Shown here: piece after piece, positions 1 through 11,374 of the stretch
How the letters are laid out: each line of letters opens with the position of its first letter
Position numbering within the stretch: position 1 is the stretch's first letter
Source of the DNA: Arion vulgaris
Taxonomy: Eukaryota > Mollusca > Gastropoda > Stylommatophora > Arionidae
DNA length: 64,000 bases
Assembly: GCA_020796225.1 (NCBI GenBank)
Contig: CM036754.1
Span: 64,720,000-64,783,999 of the forward strand
Direction of reading: 5' to 3'
Program-made: the position numbers and the translations under genes
The notes under the pieces: model-generated
Told to the model about the DNA's origin: nothing
What the model saw: only the letters and a program-made list of their open reading frames with translations
Databases searched by the model: none

Positions 1-75
1 TAGTGTTCATCTCAGTGCAGTTTTCATGACAGAATGAGTCTCCATGCTTATCACATGTCCGATCCATGTATGATT
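1..75 (-). mobile_element. Non-LTR 3' tail fragment (NL-W type)
   Basis: The minus strand reads IGHV..METHSV.KTALR, matching the NL-W tail at 9211-9827. It is cut by the window edge or truncated. Confidence 0.5.
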
Positions 76-119
76 CTATGCTTCTGTTAAATAAGTTTAG
101 ACTTTAATTATGTATTACT

Positions 120-780
120 CAAACTAGTTCTTAGCTCATTGTTCATCTGAGGATCATCTTCATCGGACATGTTTATAATTGCTCCGATCTCCTCACAAAC
201 ATGCATTTGAATGTGTTTAGACTTACAACTTCCGTTCTGTGCTGGTTGATGTATCTACTCTGGTTTTTCATGGCTTTCCCGTCTTGATGCACCTATCGGT
301 ATGCATACCTTGCGCAACCGAGACAGAGAATATACTCTTATATCTTCTTCGTTGAAATCTTCAGAGCTTATGTTTTCTCTTAGAGCGTTGATGATGTCCC
401 TATTGTCCATAGAAGACTCATTCTCGATCGTAGCATTGCCCGCCTGTGCATCTGCTCTCCCATTGTCCTTCACCCCAGAATGACCTGTGACAAAGATGAA
501 GGTAAGTGTCTGGATTGTCGCATTTTATATTAATTGCATCCACCGCCTTCATGCATAACTGGTCTTGATCTTATGTATGATGCTCATAGAGTCTCTGAGC
601 ATGCATGAGTCAATGTTTGCAACTTTATCCACTCCAGGGATGTTGTTATCGCAATAGAGGTTCTTAGTTAAACATACACAAGCAACCAATGTTCCACAGT
701 GGTTGTGTTGCTCTTGCCGACGTTCTCTTCTAGAAACAAAGGTTTAGTTCCCATGGATCTCTGCGGTAATCTTGCTTAGA
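120..780 (-). mobile_element. Degenerate non-LTR retrotransposon RNase H region and tail (NL-H)
   Basis: The minus strand shows an RNase H-like stretch (LRDSMSIIHKI, then FVTGHSGVKDNGRADAQAG) followed by the family tail (MDNRDIINALRENIS) and a 3' end matching GGAGATCGGAGCA seen in other copies. Stops and frame breaks are present, so it is a dead copy. ORFs on either strand here are only pieces of it. Confidence 0.7.
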
Positions 781-849
781 GGGATGTCATATTTAGACAC
801 CCAAAAATAGATAACACCTGCTATAAGATTCATTGAAAAACAGAGACTC

Positions 850-1055
850 AAATGGTCTAGTCACTTGGTGAGATTGAATCCGAATACACCAGTTGCAAGA
901 GTGCACAACCTGAAAATAGAATCATCAAGAGGAAAGGGCACACCAAGAGAAAGATGGATTGATGGAGTTACAGACATCTTAAAACTCCACAATACCACAG
1001 CATACCAAGCGACTGAGCGTGCACTATCTCGAATACCGATCATCAGTTAAACCTG
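850..1055 (+). mobile_element. Non-LTR reverse-transcriptase C-terminal tail fragment
   Basis: The translation RLKWxxHLVRLNPNTPVAR followed by GTPRERWIDGVTDILK resembles the conserved post-RT tail (..KWFGH..R...GRPRKRW.D.I) of endonuclease-reverse-transcriptase elements. Confidence 0.55.
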
Positions 1056-1560
1056 CTACACCTAAAGACAAAAGAGAAGAGAAAGATAAAAGAAAAATAA
1101 AAGAAGATTGCTTCGCCCATGCAAACAAATTTGTTCCTATTGTTTGTTTTTTTGTTTGTTTTCGAACCCCCAGGAATTATGGGTGTATTTCGCCATTTTC
1201 TTCTATATTGAATGGCATAGAGTACCTGGCTTTCTTAAAGACCCAGAAACCTCCAACAACTCTAGGCGTCTCCGTCTTCTTCTTGTTCGATGTTGTTCAA
1301 TGTCTAGACAATGACTCCGATTCTCTGGAGGAATGTTGTTGTGTTTTTTTTAGTTTACGAAGATTTCCAAACAACTCTAGGCGTGTAGTGCTATGTTTAG
1401 TGTTGCGGAGATTCCTACACAGGTTGAGTCTAAGTTTTTCCTAAAGGACTCCAGTTTCCACCTTAAGTTGGAACATGTTTGTAGACATAGTCGCTAAGTG
1501 AACCGGAGGATGCAATAATCACTCACAATTTACTTTAAAGTAGGAAACTTCCAATCTCAT
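1056..1560. other. No recognisable gene
   Basis: A T-rich stretch with open frames up to 141 codons that show no domain, homopolymer-rich composition and no splice-linked partner. I see nothing to annotate. Confidence 0.5.
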
Positions 1561-1690
1561 GATATTGCACATTTCTGCAGATAATAGTGAAATCTCCCGT
1601 GTTCTGCAGATAATAGTGAAATCTCCCATGTTCTGCAGATAATAGTGAAATCTCCCATGTGCGTTCTTGCTAGATAATAGTGAAATCTCC
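1560..1690 (+). repeat. Short minisatellite, about 31 bp x 4
   Basis: The unit contains GATAATAGTGAAATCTCCC, with three clear copies and one degenerate copy. Confidence 0.75.
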
Positions 1691-1784
1691 GTGTATTAAA
1701 ACAAAACTTTGACAAACGTCTTCAACACTTCCGTCCAGAGAGATTTCGAACACAAAATTCCCTGTAGTTTTAACAGTAACAATA

Positions 1785-1925
1785 AAGATTAATTGATTGA
1801 TTGATAGGATCATCATCATTACACTTTGGTGAGCTACCAAGTGTGCTCCTATCTCTGTCTTACACATGAAGATCTCAGCGGTAGTGCACGAACTCCGTAG
1901 CGCTGACGAGGGTCCCTGAAGTAAT
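1785..1925 (-). mobile_element. SINE-A 3' half
   Basis: A short (ATTG)n tail leads into sequence matching the 3' half of SINE-A (GTGCACGAACTCCGTAGC) on the minus strand. Confidence 0.6.
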
Positions 1926-1929
1926 TAAG

Positions 1930-2115
1930 TATATAATAATAATAATAATAATTCCTCTCGTACCGTTATACGTTACGTAGGGCCTGCAAGTAATTTCTCC
2001 ATACCGCTCTATCCTGGGCAACTTGCTCAATTTCCCCCATAGAACTGAGACCGATATTTCCTGCCTCTCGCAGCAAAGTCTCCTTAGGTCGACCTCTCTT
2101 TCTTCTGGAAAATTA
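1930..2115 (-). mobile_element. Non-LTR tail (NL-A) with (ATT)n end
   Basis: An (AAT)n run at 1934-1955 is the 3' end of a minus-strand tail related to that at 10620-10750. It reads EIEQVAQDRAVWRN. Further short pieces of the same family lie at 2570-2740. Confidence 0.6.
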
Positions 2116-2184
2116 CAGATTTGAACTCATGTCCCAGACGTAAAAACATTATGCTCTTGTAGTTCGACCTATTCGACCGAGTTG

Positions 2185-2255
2185 TCAATGCAACAAGACA
2201 CTAGCCAAGATCACGGCAACAGTGTGACGACAAAAGAAGAAGAAGCAGATTGACC
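2185..2255 (+). mobile_element. 3' terminus of NL-P retroelement
   Basis: GGCAACAGTGTGACGACAAA followed by an AAG-rich tail is the same 3' end that closes NL-P copies at 16140, 39050 and 50650. Confidence 0.5.
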
Positions 2256-2560
2256 TGTTCCGTGTACCAGCCCAAAACTCTCAACAAATGTTATCAATTA
2301 TCCCGCACTGTCGTTTAGCACATTTATATTCCTAGAATTTCTGCATCAGAAACAATGATAAATGCTACATTCTTGAACGGAGCAAATACTGACTTTTGAA
2401 GTCCATGCACGTACCATTGGTCGACCGAAGCTTGCAAAACCACGAATGACGTGGCTAAATAAAGTACTGTTGGCTTATTTGCATAGAAGGTATTTGAGAG
2501 AAATATGATACCATGACACACTTGCATAACTGTAGATATGGCTTTATTACAAGTTATTTT
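2256..2560. other. No recognisable feature
   Basis: Mixed-composition sequence without gene or repeat structure that I can identify. Confidence 0.4.
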
Positions 2561-2739
2561 ATTCTATATTCATTTTATCGTTATATCTTACATAGGGCAT
2601 GTCAGTAATTTCTCCCTACCTTTCTATCCTGGACAACTCACTCAATCTGTTATCATTATGTTACATAGGGCCTGCAAGTAATTTCTCCCTATCGTTCTAT
2701 CCTGGGCACCTCGTTCAATCTCTAATCGTTATATATTAC

Positions 2740-3315
2740 ATAGCTCTTTCTCCACTGATATCTGTTCAGTAATTTCTCCAAGTTCCTCGTTCGTAATCTT
2801 ATCATTTTTTGAGCGACACATTGCTGTATATTGTTTTTGTACTTTGTAAAACTACAGTACTTTGTTTTTACTTGTTTCACCATTGCTAATAGTTTGACAG
2901 CAGTCTTGCCTTGTATCGCCATTGTTACATAGTTTGACTGCAGTCTTATATCGCATAATTACTGCATCTTCCATTTAAATAGAGCAGTCTTCCTTGTATC
3001 CCTGCCAGCCATCTTTGTATATGCAATAGTTTGACAGCAGTCTTCCTTATATCGCCATTGCTACATAGTTTGACTGCAGTCTTCCTTGTATGCCTTGCTA
3101 ATAGTTGACTGCAGTCTTCCTTATATCGCCATTGCTAATAGTTTGACTGCAGTCTTCCTTGTATCGCCATTGCTACATAGTTTGACTGCAGTTTCCTATG
3201 CCTTGCCATATTTGACTGCAGTCTTCCTTATATTGCCATTGCTACATAGTTTGACTGCAGTCTTCCTTATATAGTTTCCTTGCTACATAGTTGACTGCAG
3301 TCTTCCCTGTTTATC
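2740..3315 (+). repeat. Degenerate 39-bp minisatellite beside Penelope-tail-like sequence
   Basis: 2820-2880 resembles the end of the Penelope-like element at 54979-55045 (ACTACAGTACTTTGTTTTTA). It runs into about ten degenerate copies of a unit holding AGTTTGACTGCAGTCTTCCT. Copies lose bases towards the right. Confidence 0.65.
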
Positions 3316-3424
3316 GATAATAGTGACAGCTACTCACACTAAATACATTCACCTGAACAGGTACAAATTCAGGTATGTGTCAGGCTCTGATACAGGCCGG
3401 GCCAGGTAATCGAAAAACCTAACT

Positions 3425-3990
3425 GCCGTATCTCATTTTAGTATTGTTTTATCTAGAATAATTCATGTTATAAATAACACAACATGTTAAATCAAGATTA
3501 TATTATGTTCTAAATCAAATTTAACACTAAGGAATATCAGTATTATTTACATTTTTCATCAATAAATAATCAGGAACACATTGAATTGAGTAAAATTGCA
3601 ACACAAAAAAAGCGAGCAGTGTTCATTCAAACATAAACAAAAATCAGTAACCCATTAAACAGCTATTTTGGTTTTCCCGTCTGAGCTAGTCCACAGCTAA
3701 CTATATATAACTAGGCCAGACAACTGACAAAGGGTTCCCTGACCTAGATAAGAAAAGGGGACCGGAAAATATAGATGTTTGATAGAGCACTGCAAGCTTT
3801 TAGGCAATTTTACTCAATTCTGTGAGTCTATGGTTATTTATTGGTGAAAAATAGTCATTATATTGCTATTCCTTATTGATAAACTTAACTTGTTGCATAA
3901 TATGACTTCAAGTTAGCATTTTGTGTTGATTTTAAAATGAATTAGTCTATATACACCAATACTGAAATGCGAGGTCACGTAGTGTAGTTG
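3425..3990. mobile_element. Foldback/MITE-like element with long inverted arms
   Basis: The left arm (about 3430-3605) matches the reverse complement of the right arm (about 3800-3985) at roughly 75% by eye. Shared blocks include TCAATAAATAA with its complement TTATTTATTGG, and AATTGAGTAAAATTG with CAATTTTACTCAATT. A single related right arm occurs at 27865-28060. No transposase is visible. Confidence 0.6.
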
Positions 3991-4640
3991 GGGTCTGATT
4001 TCCCATAATTCTTACCTTAGTCCGAAGGCCCATACGTTTATAGTTGGCTCTGACTAGTCAGCCTTATGTTGCCGGGGGCCACGGGTCGTCATTGGTCCCC
4101 ACTTCAATGTATTAATAAACAATCACTGCGAGATATGTTTGGTAGCTGCTTAATCTGGGTTAACCACTTTCTGCTTGACGTAATTACCATTCTGTCTTTG
4201 TTTAATTGCACATCGACAGCCTAGGCTACTTGAAAGATGTGCTATTATTAGAAACACCACACAGAGAGAAAAAAATTGATGAAATGGCTAAAATTGTACA
4301 GAAATATTGTGCAAGCATCTCCGTAAATGTGGGAAGTGTCTCATAGCTTTTCTATTAATTTTGCATTAGTTGCTGTGTTGTATCTATACACACCCTTCCC
4401 TTTTTTGATAAGGGAAACAATAGGCAATAAAAGGGGCATAATATCTGGTAGCATATTGACTAAGAAAAAAGTAAAGAACTTGTTTTTATATGATGTGGGA
4501 TATTTAGAAATGCAGTGGGAGGCCTGTTTTTATCGTTGAATAGCAACACGTCGGACTTCTACTTCTCTTCACCCATTTACTTCTTTATAGAAGTGTAGCG
4601 GGGAGGGGACATGCAGTGATCTTGTGTGTGCTTGTTTTTT
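3991..4640. other. No recognisable gene
   Basis: AT-rich sequence. A 70-codon open frame at 4327-4539 has no recognisable domain. Confidence 0.4.
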
Positions 4641-5420
4641 TTCCGATTCAGAAGCTTTCTTTCTCGAATCCTGTATGCCTCACAGCGTCAGGTCAGGAAG
4701 AGATTTCTAAAACGGGCCCTAGTATGCGCTTCGTAGATAGTCTCTTTCGTCGCCTCTGTTATCTCTGAGGTCCATCTTTTGCGTGGCCGGCCTTTTGCTT
4801 TGTACCCATTGTATCGGAGCAGCATTGCTCTTTGGGGTGCACTGTCTGATGGTAATCTGCTTACGTGACCGAACCATTTAATTTGTTGTTTCTTGATGAA
4901 GTCTAGTACTGATGTTGTACCCACTTTTTCCTGATGTCTTCATTTCTCAACCGGTCTCTTCTTGTTACACCCAGCATTCTGCGTAGACACTTCATCTCTG
5001 TTGTGACTAGTTTTCTTCTATCGTTTGTTGTCAGCGTCCAGGTTTGGCACTGGTAACATAATGTGGGAGAAAGATTGTGTTGAACATTGCTCTTTTTGTG
5101 TTCATGGTGACGTGTTTGCATCTTAAAATTGGCGCCATTTGCCCTATCATTTGATTTGCTTTGTTGCATCTGTGTTGAATTTCATTAGTTATTCTTCCAT
5201 TTGCTGAAAAAATGCTCCCAGGTATGTGAAATCTTTTTCTTGATTTAGTAGATGATTATCGATGGAGATGTTGGTAGTGTTTTCCTCTCTGGCGAATGTC
5301 ATTACTTCTGTTTTGTCGATGTTAATTCTCATGTTGTATTCGTTACATGCTAACTGGAGTCTGTTGATGTGTTGTTGTAGCTGTTCTTCTGTTGTTGATA
5401 TGATTGCCTGATCGTCTGCA
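4640..5420 (-). mobile_element. Non-LTR RT C-terminal region (NL-Q), degenerate
   Basis: The minus strand reads, in order, INIDKTEVMTFAREENT, SPTLCYQCQTWTLTTNDRR, TEMKCLRRMLGVTRRDR, IKKQQIKWFGHVSRLP and KGRPRKRWTSEI. These are the thumb/tail motifs of an endonuclease-reverse transcriptase ORF2. Frameshifts split it at about 4915 and 5170. A related copy runs in the + direction at 63160-63830. Confidence 0.8.
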
Positions 5421-5429
5421 AAAGAAATT

Positions 5430-5655
5430 CATTTAAGAGTTCTCCGAGGTTGTTTCCTTCGCTGGTGTTAGCGCACTTGAGCTTTTTCAGCTCTTCGGCT
5501 CGGTGCCATAGATATCGTAACCCTTCGGTTCGGTGCCACGAACACCGTAAATCTGGAGAACCTGTGACTTTTTCTGCCAGCACACGGAATTGAACCCGTA
5601 CTCACAGAGGGCTTGTCACCCGCAGTTCAACGCGCTACGAACACGCGGGCATGTA
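5430..5655 (-). mobile_element. SINE-B copy
   Basis: A tRNA-like head in reverse (TTCGTAGCGCGTT and box B GGTTCAATTCC) and body matching the copies at 19450, 21301, 29013 and 56705. Confidence 0.75.
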
Positions 5656-6035
5656 TGCTTGTTTAAAAGCACTTTGTAAGCTGTCATTCATTATCTTAAG
5701 GCTCTTCTTGATGCGGTTGTTCCATCTTTTACGTGGTCTTCCTCTTGTTCTGTACTCATTATACTTTTTCTGTGTGGGTCTCTGTGGTAGGCGATACCAG
5801 GGTATTCTTGTCAGGTGTCTAAACCATTTAATCTGTTGTTCTTTTATGAATTGCAAGACTAGTTTCACATCCAGTCTTCTTCTGATTTCTTCATTTCTAA
5901 TTTTGTCTCTTATTGTCACACCTGCAGCTTTTCTCTCTCTCTCGCGATAACCACCCAGACCGATGTACCAGATCTCCCCATACATTCTATTCATGTGGAA
6001 ATCAGATTTATGCAGCCTTAGCATTGGTGTGTTTT
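5655..6035 (-). mobile_element. Non-LTR RT tail (NL-Q type)
   Basis: A minus-strand frame of about 129 codons contains AAGVTIRDKIRNEEIRRRL, IKEQQIKWFRHLTRIP and RGRPRKRWNNRIKKSLK, the conserved tail of the NL-Q family. It has no catalytic RT motifs and is 5'-truncated. Confidence 0.8.
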
Positions 6036-6139
6036 AGTTACATCTTCAACACCATTTGGAGCTCTGGTGTTTATCCTTCGGCGATGTGTCCAGTTTCAGC
6101 CAGCGTTTACTTGGTTCATTCTCCGTTCTGTAGCCATCT

Positions 6140-6250
6140 AGTGTTTTTTTACGGTGTGGGGTAGCTAGCCCCACGCCCAACCTCCTTAGTCGTCTCTTAC
6201 GACGTGCGTGGCAGGTAACAGTGGTTATATTCTTCACACCCAAATTTGGG
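6140..6250 (-). mobile_element. R250 dispersed repeat, 5' part
   Basis: The reverse complement matches 24130-24240 (GTAACAGTGG and TCTTACGACGTG blocks), the segment whose relatives were amplified at 57235-60845. Confidence 0.55.
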
Positions 6251-6504
6251 CATCGGGAACCACTCGGGCGCAGCTCTTCTAAGACACCTCATCTTTGTCG
6301 TTATGATTTTCCGTTCAATAAGCTGCTGTCATTGACCATGTTTGACACTCTTATATTTAGGACTGCGATGTGAGGAATGTGTATAGTAAGAAGGCATATA
6401 GACCTTTTATATACTTTCCTAGACTGCACATTTTAGTGTCTAAAGACCAAGAATTGTCTTCATTGTATCGGGGTTTCCCCATATAGCACGTTCACTTCAA
6501 GAGA

Positions 6505-7500
6505 TCTATCCTTCTATAAGAAGGTCTCTATGGTGTCAAGGTTAGGTACTTGTCTCCCGTACCAAAGGTACCAGGTTCGCTCCCTCGTCAAATCATCTGG
6601 ATATTTTTCTAGAGATTCCTGGTTGCAGTGTAGGTGAGATCGAGTTCCTAGTCCTATCGGAGACAGACAATAAAACGTAGGTCCCGTGTTCAATTTGAGC
6701 ACGTAAAAGAACCCTTGACAGTTCATAAATTGAGAAGAGTAAAGTTTGGAAACCGATGCACTAGCAAAATTCATTCATAAATTGAGAAGAGTAAAGTTTG
6801 TCAAACCGATGCACTAGCAAAATTCATTCATAAATTGAGAAGAGTAAAGTTTGGAAACCGATGCACTAGTAAAATTCATTCATAAATTGAGAAGAGTAAA
6901 GTTTGTCAAACCGATGCACTAGCAAAATTCATTCATAAATTGAGAAGAGCAAAGTTTGGAAACCGATGCACTAGCAAAATTCATTCATAAATTGAGAAGA
7001 GCAAAGTTTGGAAACCGATGCACTAGCAAAATTCATTCATAAATTGAGAAGAGTAAAGTTTGGAAACCGATGCACTAGCAAAATTCATTCATAAATTGAG
7101 AAGAGTAAAGTTTGTCAAACCGATGCACTAGCAAAATTCATTAGAAAAGATTACAAATAAGCTTCCTACAAAAATATCTTCACCATCTTCAAAATTACAC
7201 CATGGACCGTCGTCGATGATAAGGAGTTTGAGCACTGCAGCTGAGATCTTCCTGTGTAAGAAAGAGATCGGAGCACACATGGTTACACATGGAAGTGCAA
7301 TTCTTCTTCTTCTTCTTCTTTGCTCGCTATGAATTCAGACGTAGTCAGGCTCTGTATGGCGCTTCTGACTGCTTTCCCTATCATCATTGTCCCTTGCCAT
7401 TCATTCAAGCCTTCTTCGACTTAAGAGGTACCGAAGTGCAGTGATGATCGTCCTATCAATCAATCAATCAATCAATCAATCAGTCAATCAATCAATCAAT
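6505..7500 (+). mobile_element. SINE-A copy with internal tandem expansion and inserted R130 repeat
   Basis: A tRNA-like head (box B GGTTCGCTCCCTCGT at about 6575), the SINE-A body (GATCGAGTTCCTAGTCCTAT) and an (AATC)n tail at 7455-7500. Between 6722 and 7143 a 52/54-bp body segment is repeated about eight times; unit lengths alternate by presence or absence of TC. At 7302-7430 an R130 repeat is inserted, flanked by GAAGTGCA on both sides. Confidence 0.75.
6722..7143 (+). repeat. 52/54-bp minisatellite inside SINE-A
   Basis: About eight near-identical copies of a unit containing ACCGATGCACTAGCAAAATT. Single copies of the same segment exist in other SINE-A elements, such as 44055-44110. Confidence 0.85.
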
Positions 7501-7799
7501 ATCCTTCTAGAAAGCGAAAGATGTCACTAACGTTTGGACCACACAGAAAACGATTAAGAATCCAATCTGGTTTTTATGCAGCACGTTCTATTATCAACCT
7601 ATAAGGAGATCTTCTGTGTAAATTAGATGTAGTAATTGGGTCGTCCAGGACTGATAATCGTCTAATTTCATCAAATAGACTGTTGTACAAAGACTGTTGT
7701 ACAAAGTCTGCCCGTGTTTACCTTCTCGTTGAGAGTGTGCACACATAAGCTAATCCCAGATTCAAACACTAGTCCCGTTTCCTACAGTGTTCTGTTCTA

Positions 7800-8095
7800 C
7801 CCATTCTGTCTACAAATATTGAAAATGAACACCGGGGCATATCCTTTACAGGACGTGTCCATCAACTACAGTAAACGAGTCGTTAAAATTTTCTAGACAC
7901 CACTTATACGTTCAGTAGTTTGCCATTACTTTCTGAACGGTGAGGTATATTTTTACCTGTAGTAAAATTCCAACGAAAAGGAATTGACTTACAAACTGCC
8001 CACCGCGGTGTTTCAAACCAGGTACTCATGGGTTGTGATCGAGCTCATTACTGCTCAAGCTGCAGACGCCCACATATATCACGTGATGTATATCT
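7800..8095 (-). mobile_element. SINE-C copy
   Basis: The reverse strand carries a head (GTCTGCAGCTTGAGCAGTAA), a body with TTCAGAAAGTAATGGCAAAC, and a distal part matching GTTGATGGACACGTCCTGTA. Confidence 0.65.
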
Positions 8096-8159
8096 CTGAA
8101 ATGGTTAGTGTCGTATCTGGTTTGTGCAGATCTTATTTGGAAATAGTTTCTTAACTGAA

Positions 8160-8625
8160 GGAAAGGGGGAATCTCGGTGGCGTAGAGGTTAGATGATCGC
8201 CTCTCGTTTCAAAAGTACTCGGTTCGCTCTCTCGTGGAACCCTCGTCATATTTTTCCAGAGATCCCTGATCTCAGTGTATTTGAGATCGAGTTCCTAGTC
8301 CTATCAGAGACGGATGATAAAACATAGATCCCGTGTTCAAGTTGAGCTAGTAAAAGAACACTTGGCAGTTCAACAATTGAGAAGAGCAAGGCTGGAAAGT
8401 CTCTGTCTGGGCAAATATCTTTAGAAATATTGAAAAAATCAAAACAATCTTTCAAATATTATCACCATCTTCTAATTTACATCGGGGAACTTGGCCGGTG
8501 CTACGAAGTTCATGTTTTGTTGTTGAGATCTTTCTGTGTAAGAAAGAGATCGGAGCACACGTGGTTACTCACTGAAGGGCATTAATGATTGTTCTATTAA
8601 TTAATCAATCAATAAATCAGATTCT
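8160..8625 (+). mobile_element. SINE-A, near full length
   Basis: The head shows a box A-like GGTGGCGTAGAGGTTAG and a box B-like GGTTCGCTCTC. The body is about 350 bp, and the element ends in (AATC)n-like repeats after AGAAAGAGATCGGAGCACAC. It is the clearest undisrupted copy besides 43855-44305. Confidence 0.75.
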
Positions 8626-8684
8626 GGAAAAATTAGTTTTCTGACGATAGTTTATGCCCACATTAGTTCTGTGAAAATTATTAC

Positions 8685-9020
8685 ATCTTGAAGATAGACA
8701 ATAAAATGATTACATCTTGAAGATAGATAAGAAAATGATTACATCTTGAAGATAGATAAGAAAATGATTACATCTTGAAGATAGATAAGAAAATGATTAC
8801 ATCTTGAAGATAGATAAGAAAATGATTACATCTTGAAGATAGATAAGAAAATGATTACATCTTACAGATAGATAAGAAAATGATTACATCTTACAGATAG
8901 ATAAGAAAATGATTACATCTTGAAGATAGATAAGAAAATGATTACATCTTGAAGATAGATAAGAAAATGATTACATCTTGAAGATAGATAAGAAAATGAT
9001 TACATCTTGAAGATATATAA
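8685..9020 (+). repeat. 29-bp minisatellite
   Basis: About 12 copies of a unit containing AAATGATTACATCTTGAAGA. A second, longer array of the same unit is at 11375-12020, at the junction of the segmental duplication. Confidence 0.9.
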
Positions 9021-9177
9021 GAATTGGTTGTAGAATCTTCCTGTCTTTGTTCCCAATATCTATCGCGTTAGGGGTCGCAGTGACTGAGGGGTTAAACCGT
9101 TACTTTCCGTATCGAAGGTTGCTAGTTCGAATTCTAACCTAACCGTTGCCGGATCTACATAGTTTGTGCTCTGTGCA

Positions 9178-10197
9178 ATCAGTTATCAGTTAATCAGTGC
9201 TCCGATCTCCTCCCTCTCCCCTCTTTAGCCTGTTACGCCCTTGGCGTTTAGGGCAGCAACAAACTTACACCATTCTTCCCTGTTCATGGCCTTCCTCTGT
9301 ATTGTGTTCCAGCTATGATTCATTTCCTTCAGCTCTTTTCTCTATCGTTCTCCTCCAGGTCGTCTTGGGTCTTCCACGCTTTCGCCTACCCTCTGGAGTC
9401 CATCTCAGTGCAGTTTTCGTGTCGGAGCCAGTCTCCATGCGCATCACATGTCCAATCCATCTCCAGCGTCGTCTTCGGATGATAGTGCCCATATTCTCTT
9501 GTTGGCATAGTGCAAGCAATTCTTGATTCGAGATAGTAGTCGGCCAGTACACGTGTAAGATTTTTCGCAGACAAGTTGTATGAAAGGCGGAGGTCTGGAC
9601 ATATCCTGTTCTGTCATTCTCCAGCATTCCGATCCGTACAGCAAGGTTGACAGCACACAGCTGTTATAGATACTAGTCTTGGTTCTGATGCTGTATTGGG
9701 CAGATTTCCAGGCGGTCTGAAGGGTCATGAATGCACTTCGTGCCTTACTCAGTCTGTTTTAATGTCAGATCCAGCGCCTACTTCATTGCTAATAACACTT
9801 CCAAGGTATGTGAAAGCGGTTGTATTTCGATCTCCGTCTCAACAAATTCAGCAGCGTCCAGCGACCCAACATGTCAGTTCAATGTTGATTAATCAATCTC
9901 TTTTTGCATATTTGGTATGTCGTTCTTTTCGGTCTGTATTAATATTGACACCCATCTCTCTCAATCTGATCACCGAGTGGGACTCGCATTCCTGAAACTC
10001 TTCTGTTCGAAAAGACTCTTTCAATGCGTGAAGAATGTCATTTCGGTCCATGGCAGCTCTCACTGATATCGTAGCCTTGCCAGCCAATCGATCAGCTCGT
10101 TTATTACCACTGACTCATGCGTGCCCAGGGACAAAAATAAAGGTGATTTCTTTGATCACTGTCTGTACCAGTACCTCCACCCAGTTTCGTATCTATG
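9178..10197 (-). mobile_element. NL-H retroelement 3' fragment inserted in SINE-D
   Basis: The minus strand reads NKRADRLAGKATISVRAAMD followed by NDILHALKESF and KERHTKYAKR, the post-RNase H tail of NL-H. It is broken by the NL-W insertion at 9211-9827. Copy 2 of the duplication carries the same fragment unbroken at 12180-12570. Confidence 0.75.
9211..9827 (-). mobile_element. 5'-truncated non-LTR insertion (NL-W) with target duplication
   Basis: The minus-strand motifs are FTYLGSVISNEVGAGSDIK, IYNSCVLSTLLYGSECWRM, TTCLRKILHVYWPTTISNQ, RRRRWRWIGHVMRMETGSD and RKRGRPKTTWRRTIEK. This is the thumb/tail of an ORF2. The eight bases CGATCTCC occur at 9203-9210 and 9828-9835, and only once (12204-12211) in copy 2 of the duplication. 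Confidence 0.88.
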
Positions 10198-10299
10198 CAA
10201 TACTCTGGACAGGTGGCAAGCCATGTTTCCGGAGAGAGAACAAGCCGCGTGATGAAATTCCTGTTAAATCAATCCTTCGGCTTTAGACACTTTAGATTG

Positions 10300-10460
10300 A
10301 TCTCTAATTGATTGAAGCATTATATTCGCACTTCAATGCATAACCATGTGGGATCAGATCTCTGTCTTACACAAGAAGATAGCAGCGTCAGTGCACAAAC
10401 TCTGTAACTTCGGCAAAGATCTCTGATGTCATTTTTTTTAAGATGGTGGCAATTTTTGTA
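10300..10460 (-). mobile_element. SINE-A 3' part
   Basis: TTACACAAGAAGATAGCAGC and GTGCACAAACTCTGTAAC match the SINE-A 3' region in reverse. The same piece is at 12675-12830 in copy 2. Confidence 0.55.
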
Positions 10461-10559
10461 GGAATTTTATTTTAATCTGTTAAATGTATTTTGTTTGCGG
10501 GCATCAGCTTATCTTTACCCCGTAAACTGCACAGAATCAAACCAGGCATTGAAGTGGGA

Positions 10560-10790
10560 TGTAAATAGTTCAAGCAAGAGAGGACGATATAAGGAGACCC
10601 TAAAACGAACTTTTGTTGAAAGAGGCAAGAAATATCGGTCTCAGTTCCATGGAGGAGATTGAGCGAATTGCCAATGATAGAGCGGTATGGAGAACTTGCT
10701 TGCAGGCCATATGTAATGTATAACGGTACGATAGGAATTATTATTATAAACTACAAAGGGAGGAAGGGTGGGGTATGAGATGGCTAGGGG
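10560..10790 (+). mobile_element. NL-A retroelement tail with (ATT)n end
   Basis: The + strand encodes MEEIERIANDRAVWRTCLQA and ends near GGAATTATTATTATA. The duplicate is at 12950-13130. 10790-11370 shows nothing further that I recognise. Confidence 0.6.
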
Positions 10791-11374
10791 TGATACTATA
10801 ACGGACAAGCTTCGCAAGGAGCTATTTCTTTTTCGTATTGTTGGCCAACACGTTCTGATATAACCAAACAAAGACCTATTCTTAGGTTGAAAGTGCCGTG
10901 CCACGGGTTACAAATCATTTAATCGCTGAGATAAGAAACAATATCAAGAATATACTAAGGGAGACTATCAGATAAATAAATATGCGAAGTGTGGACATTA
11001 AATAAAGAGTGAATGCCCACTAGAAATAGCTTGACATTCTATTGCAACTATTTAAATTAGCAGAGGCTGTACGTTGAAACATGCCCTCACGCCGTGGGAT
11101 GACATTCTGACATCAGCTGCGATGTTTGGCATTCTTTCGTTAATATCATTTTTTAAACGCTTGAAAAATGGACACGGTTTGTACCAATTTGCACAACGCA
11201 CATTTGGAAATTACGTCCCTTGTATTGGGATTTTCCTCTCAGGGCGTTTTTAAAAAATGGTTTCTTGGCCCACAAGCTCTGATATAACTGAAAAAAAGAA
11301 CTCGTTCTTAATTTGAAATATCCGTGAATCGGATTAAAAGGGCTTTAGTACCCTACATAGCAAACAAATTAAGT

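Larger units (their letters stand above)
9060..10290 (+). mobile_element. SINE-D interrupted by nested retroelements
   Basis: The tRNA-like head and start of the body are at 9063-9177 (GACTGAGGGGTTAAACCG, box B AGTTCGAATTC). The rest resumes at about 10197 (GCAATACTCTGGACAGGTGG) and ends at 10286. The gap is filled by a minus-strand NL-H tail, which is itself interrupted. TGCAAT flanks both sides of the gap. Confidence 0.7.

Noticed and set aside
1019..1444. 141-codon ORF (+)
   Set aside because: No domain, low-complexity F/C/S-rich translation, no conserved neighbours; expected by chance in T-rich DNA.
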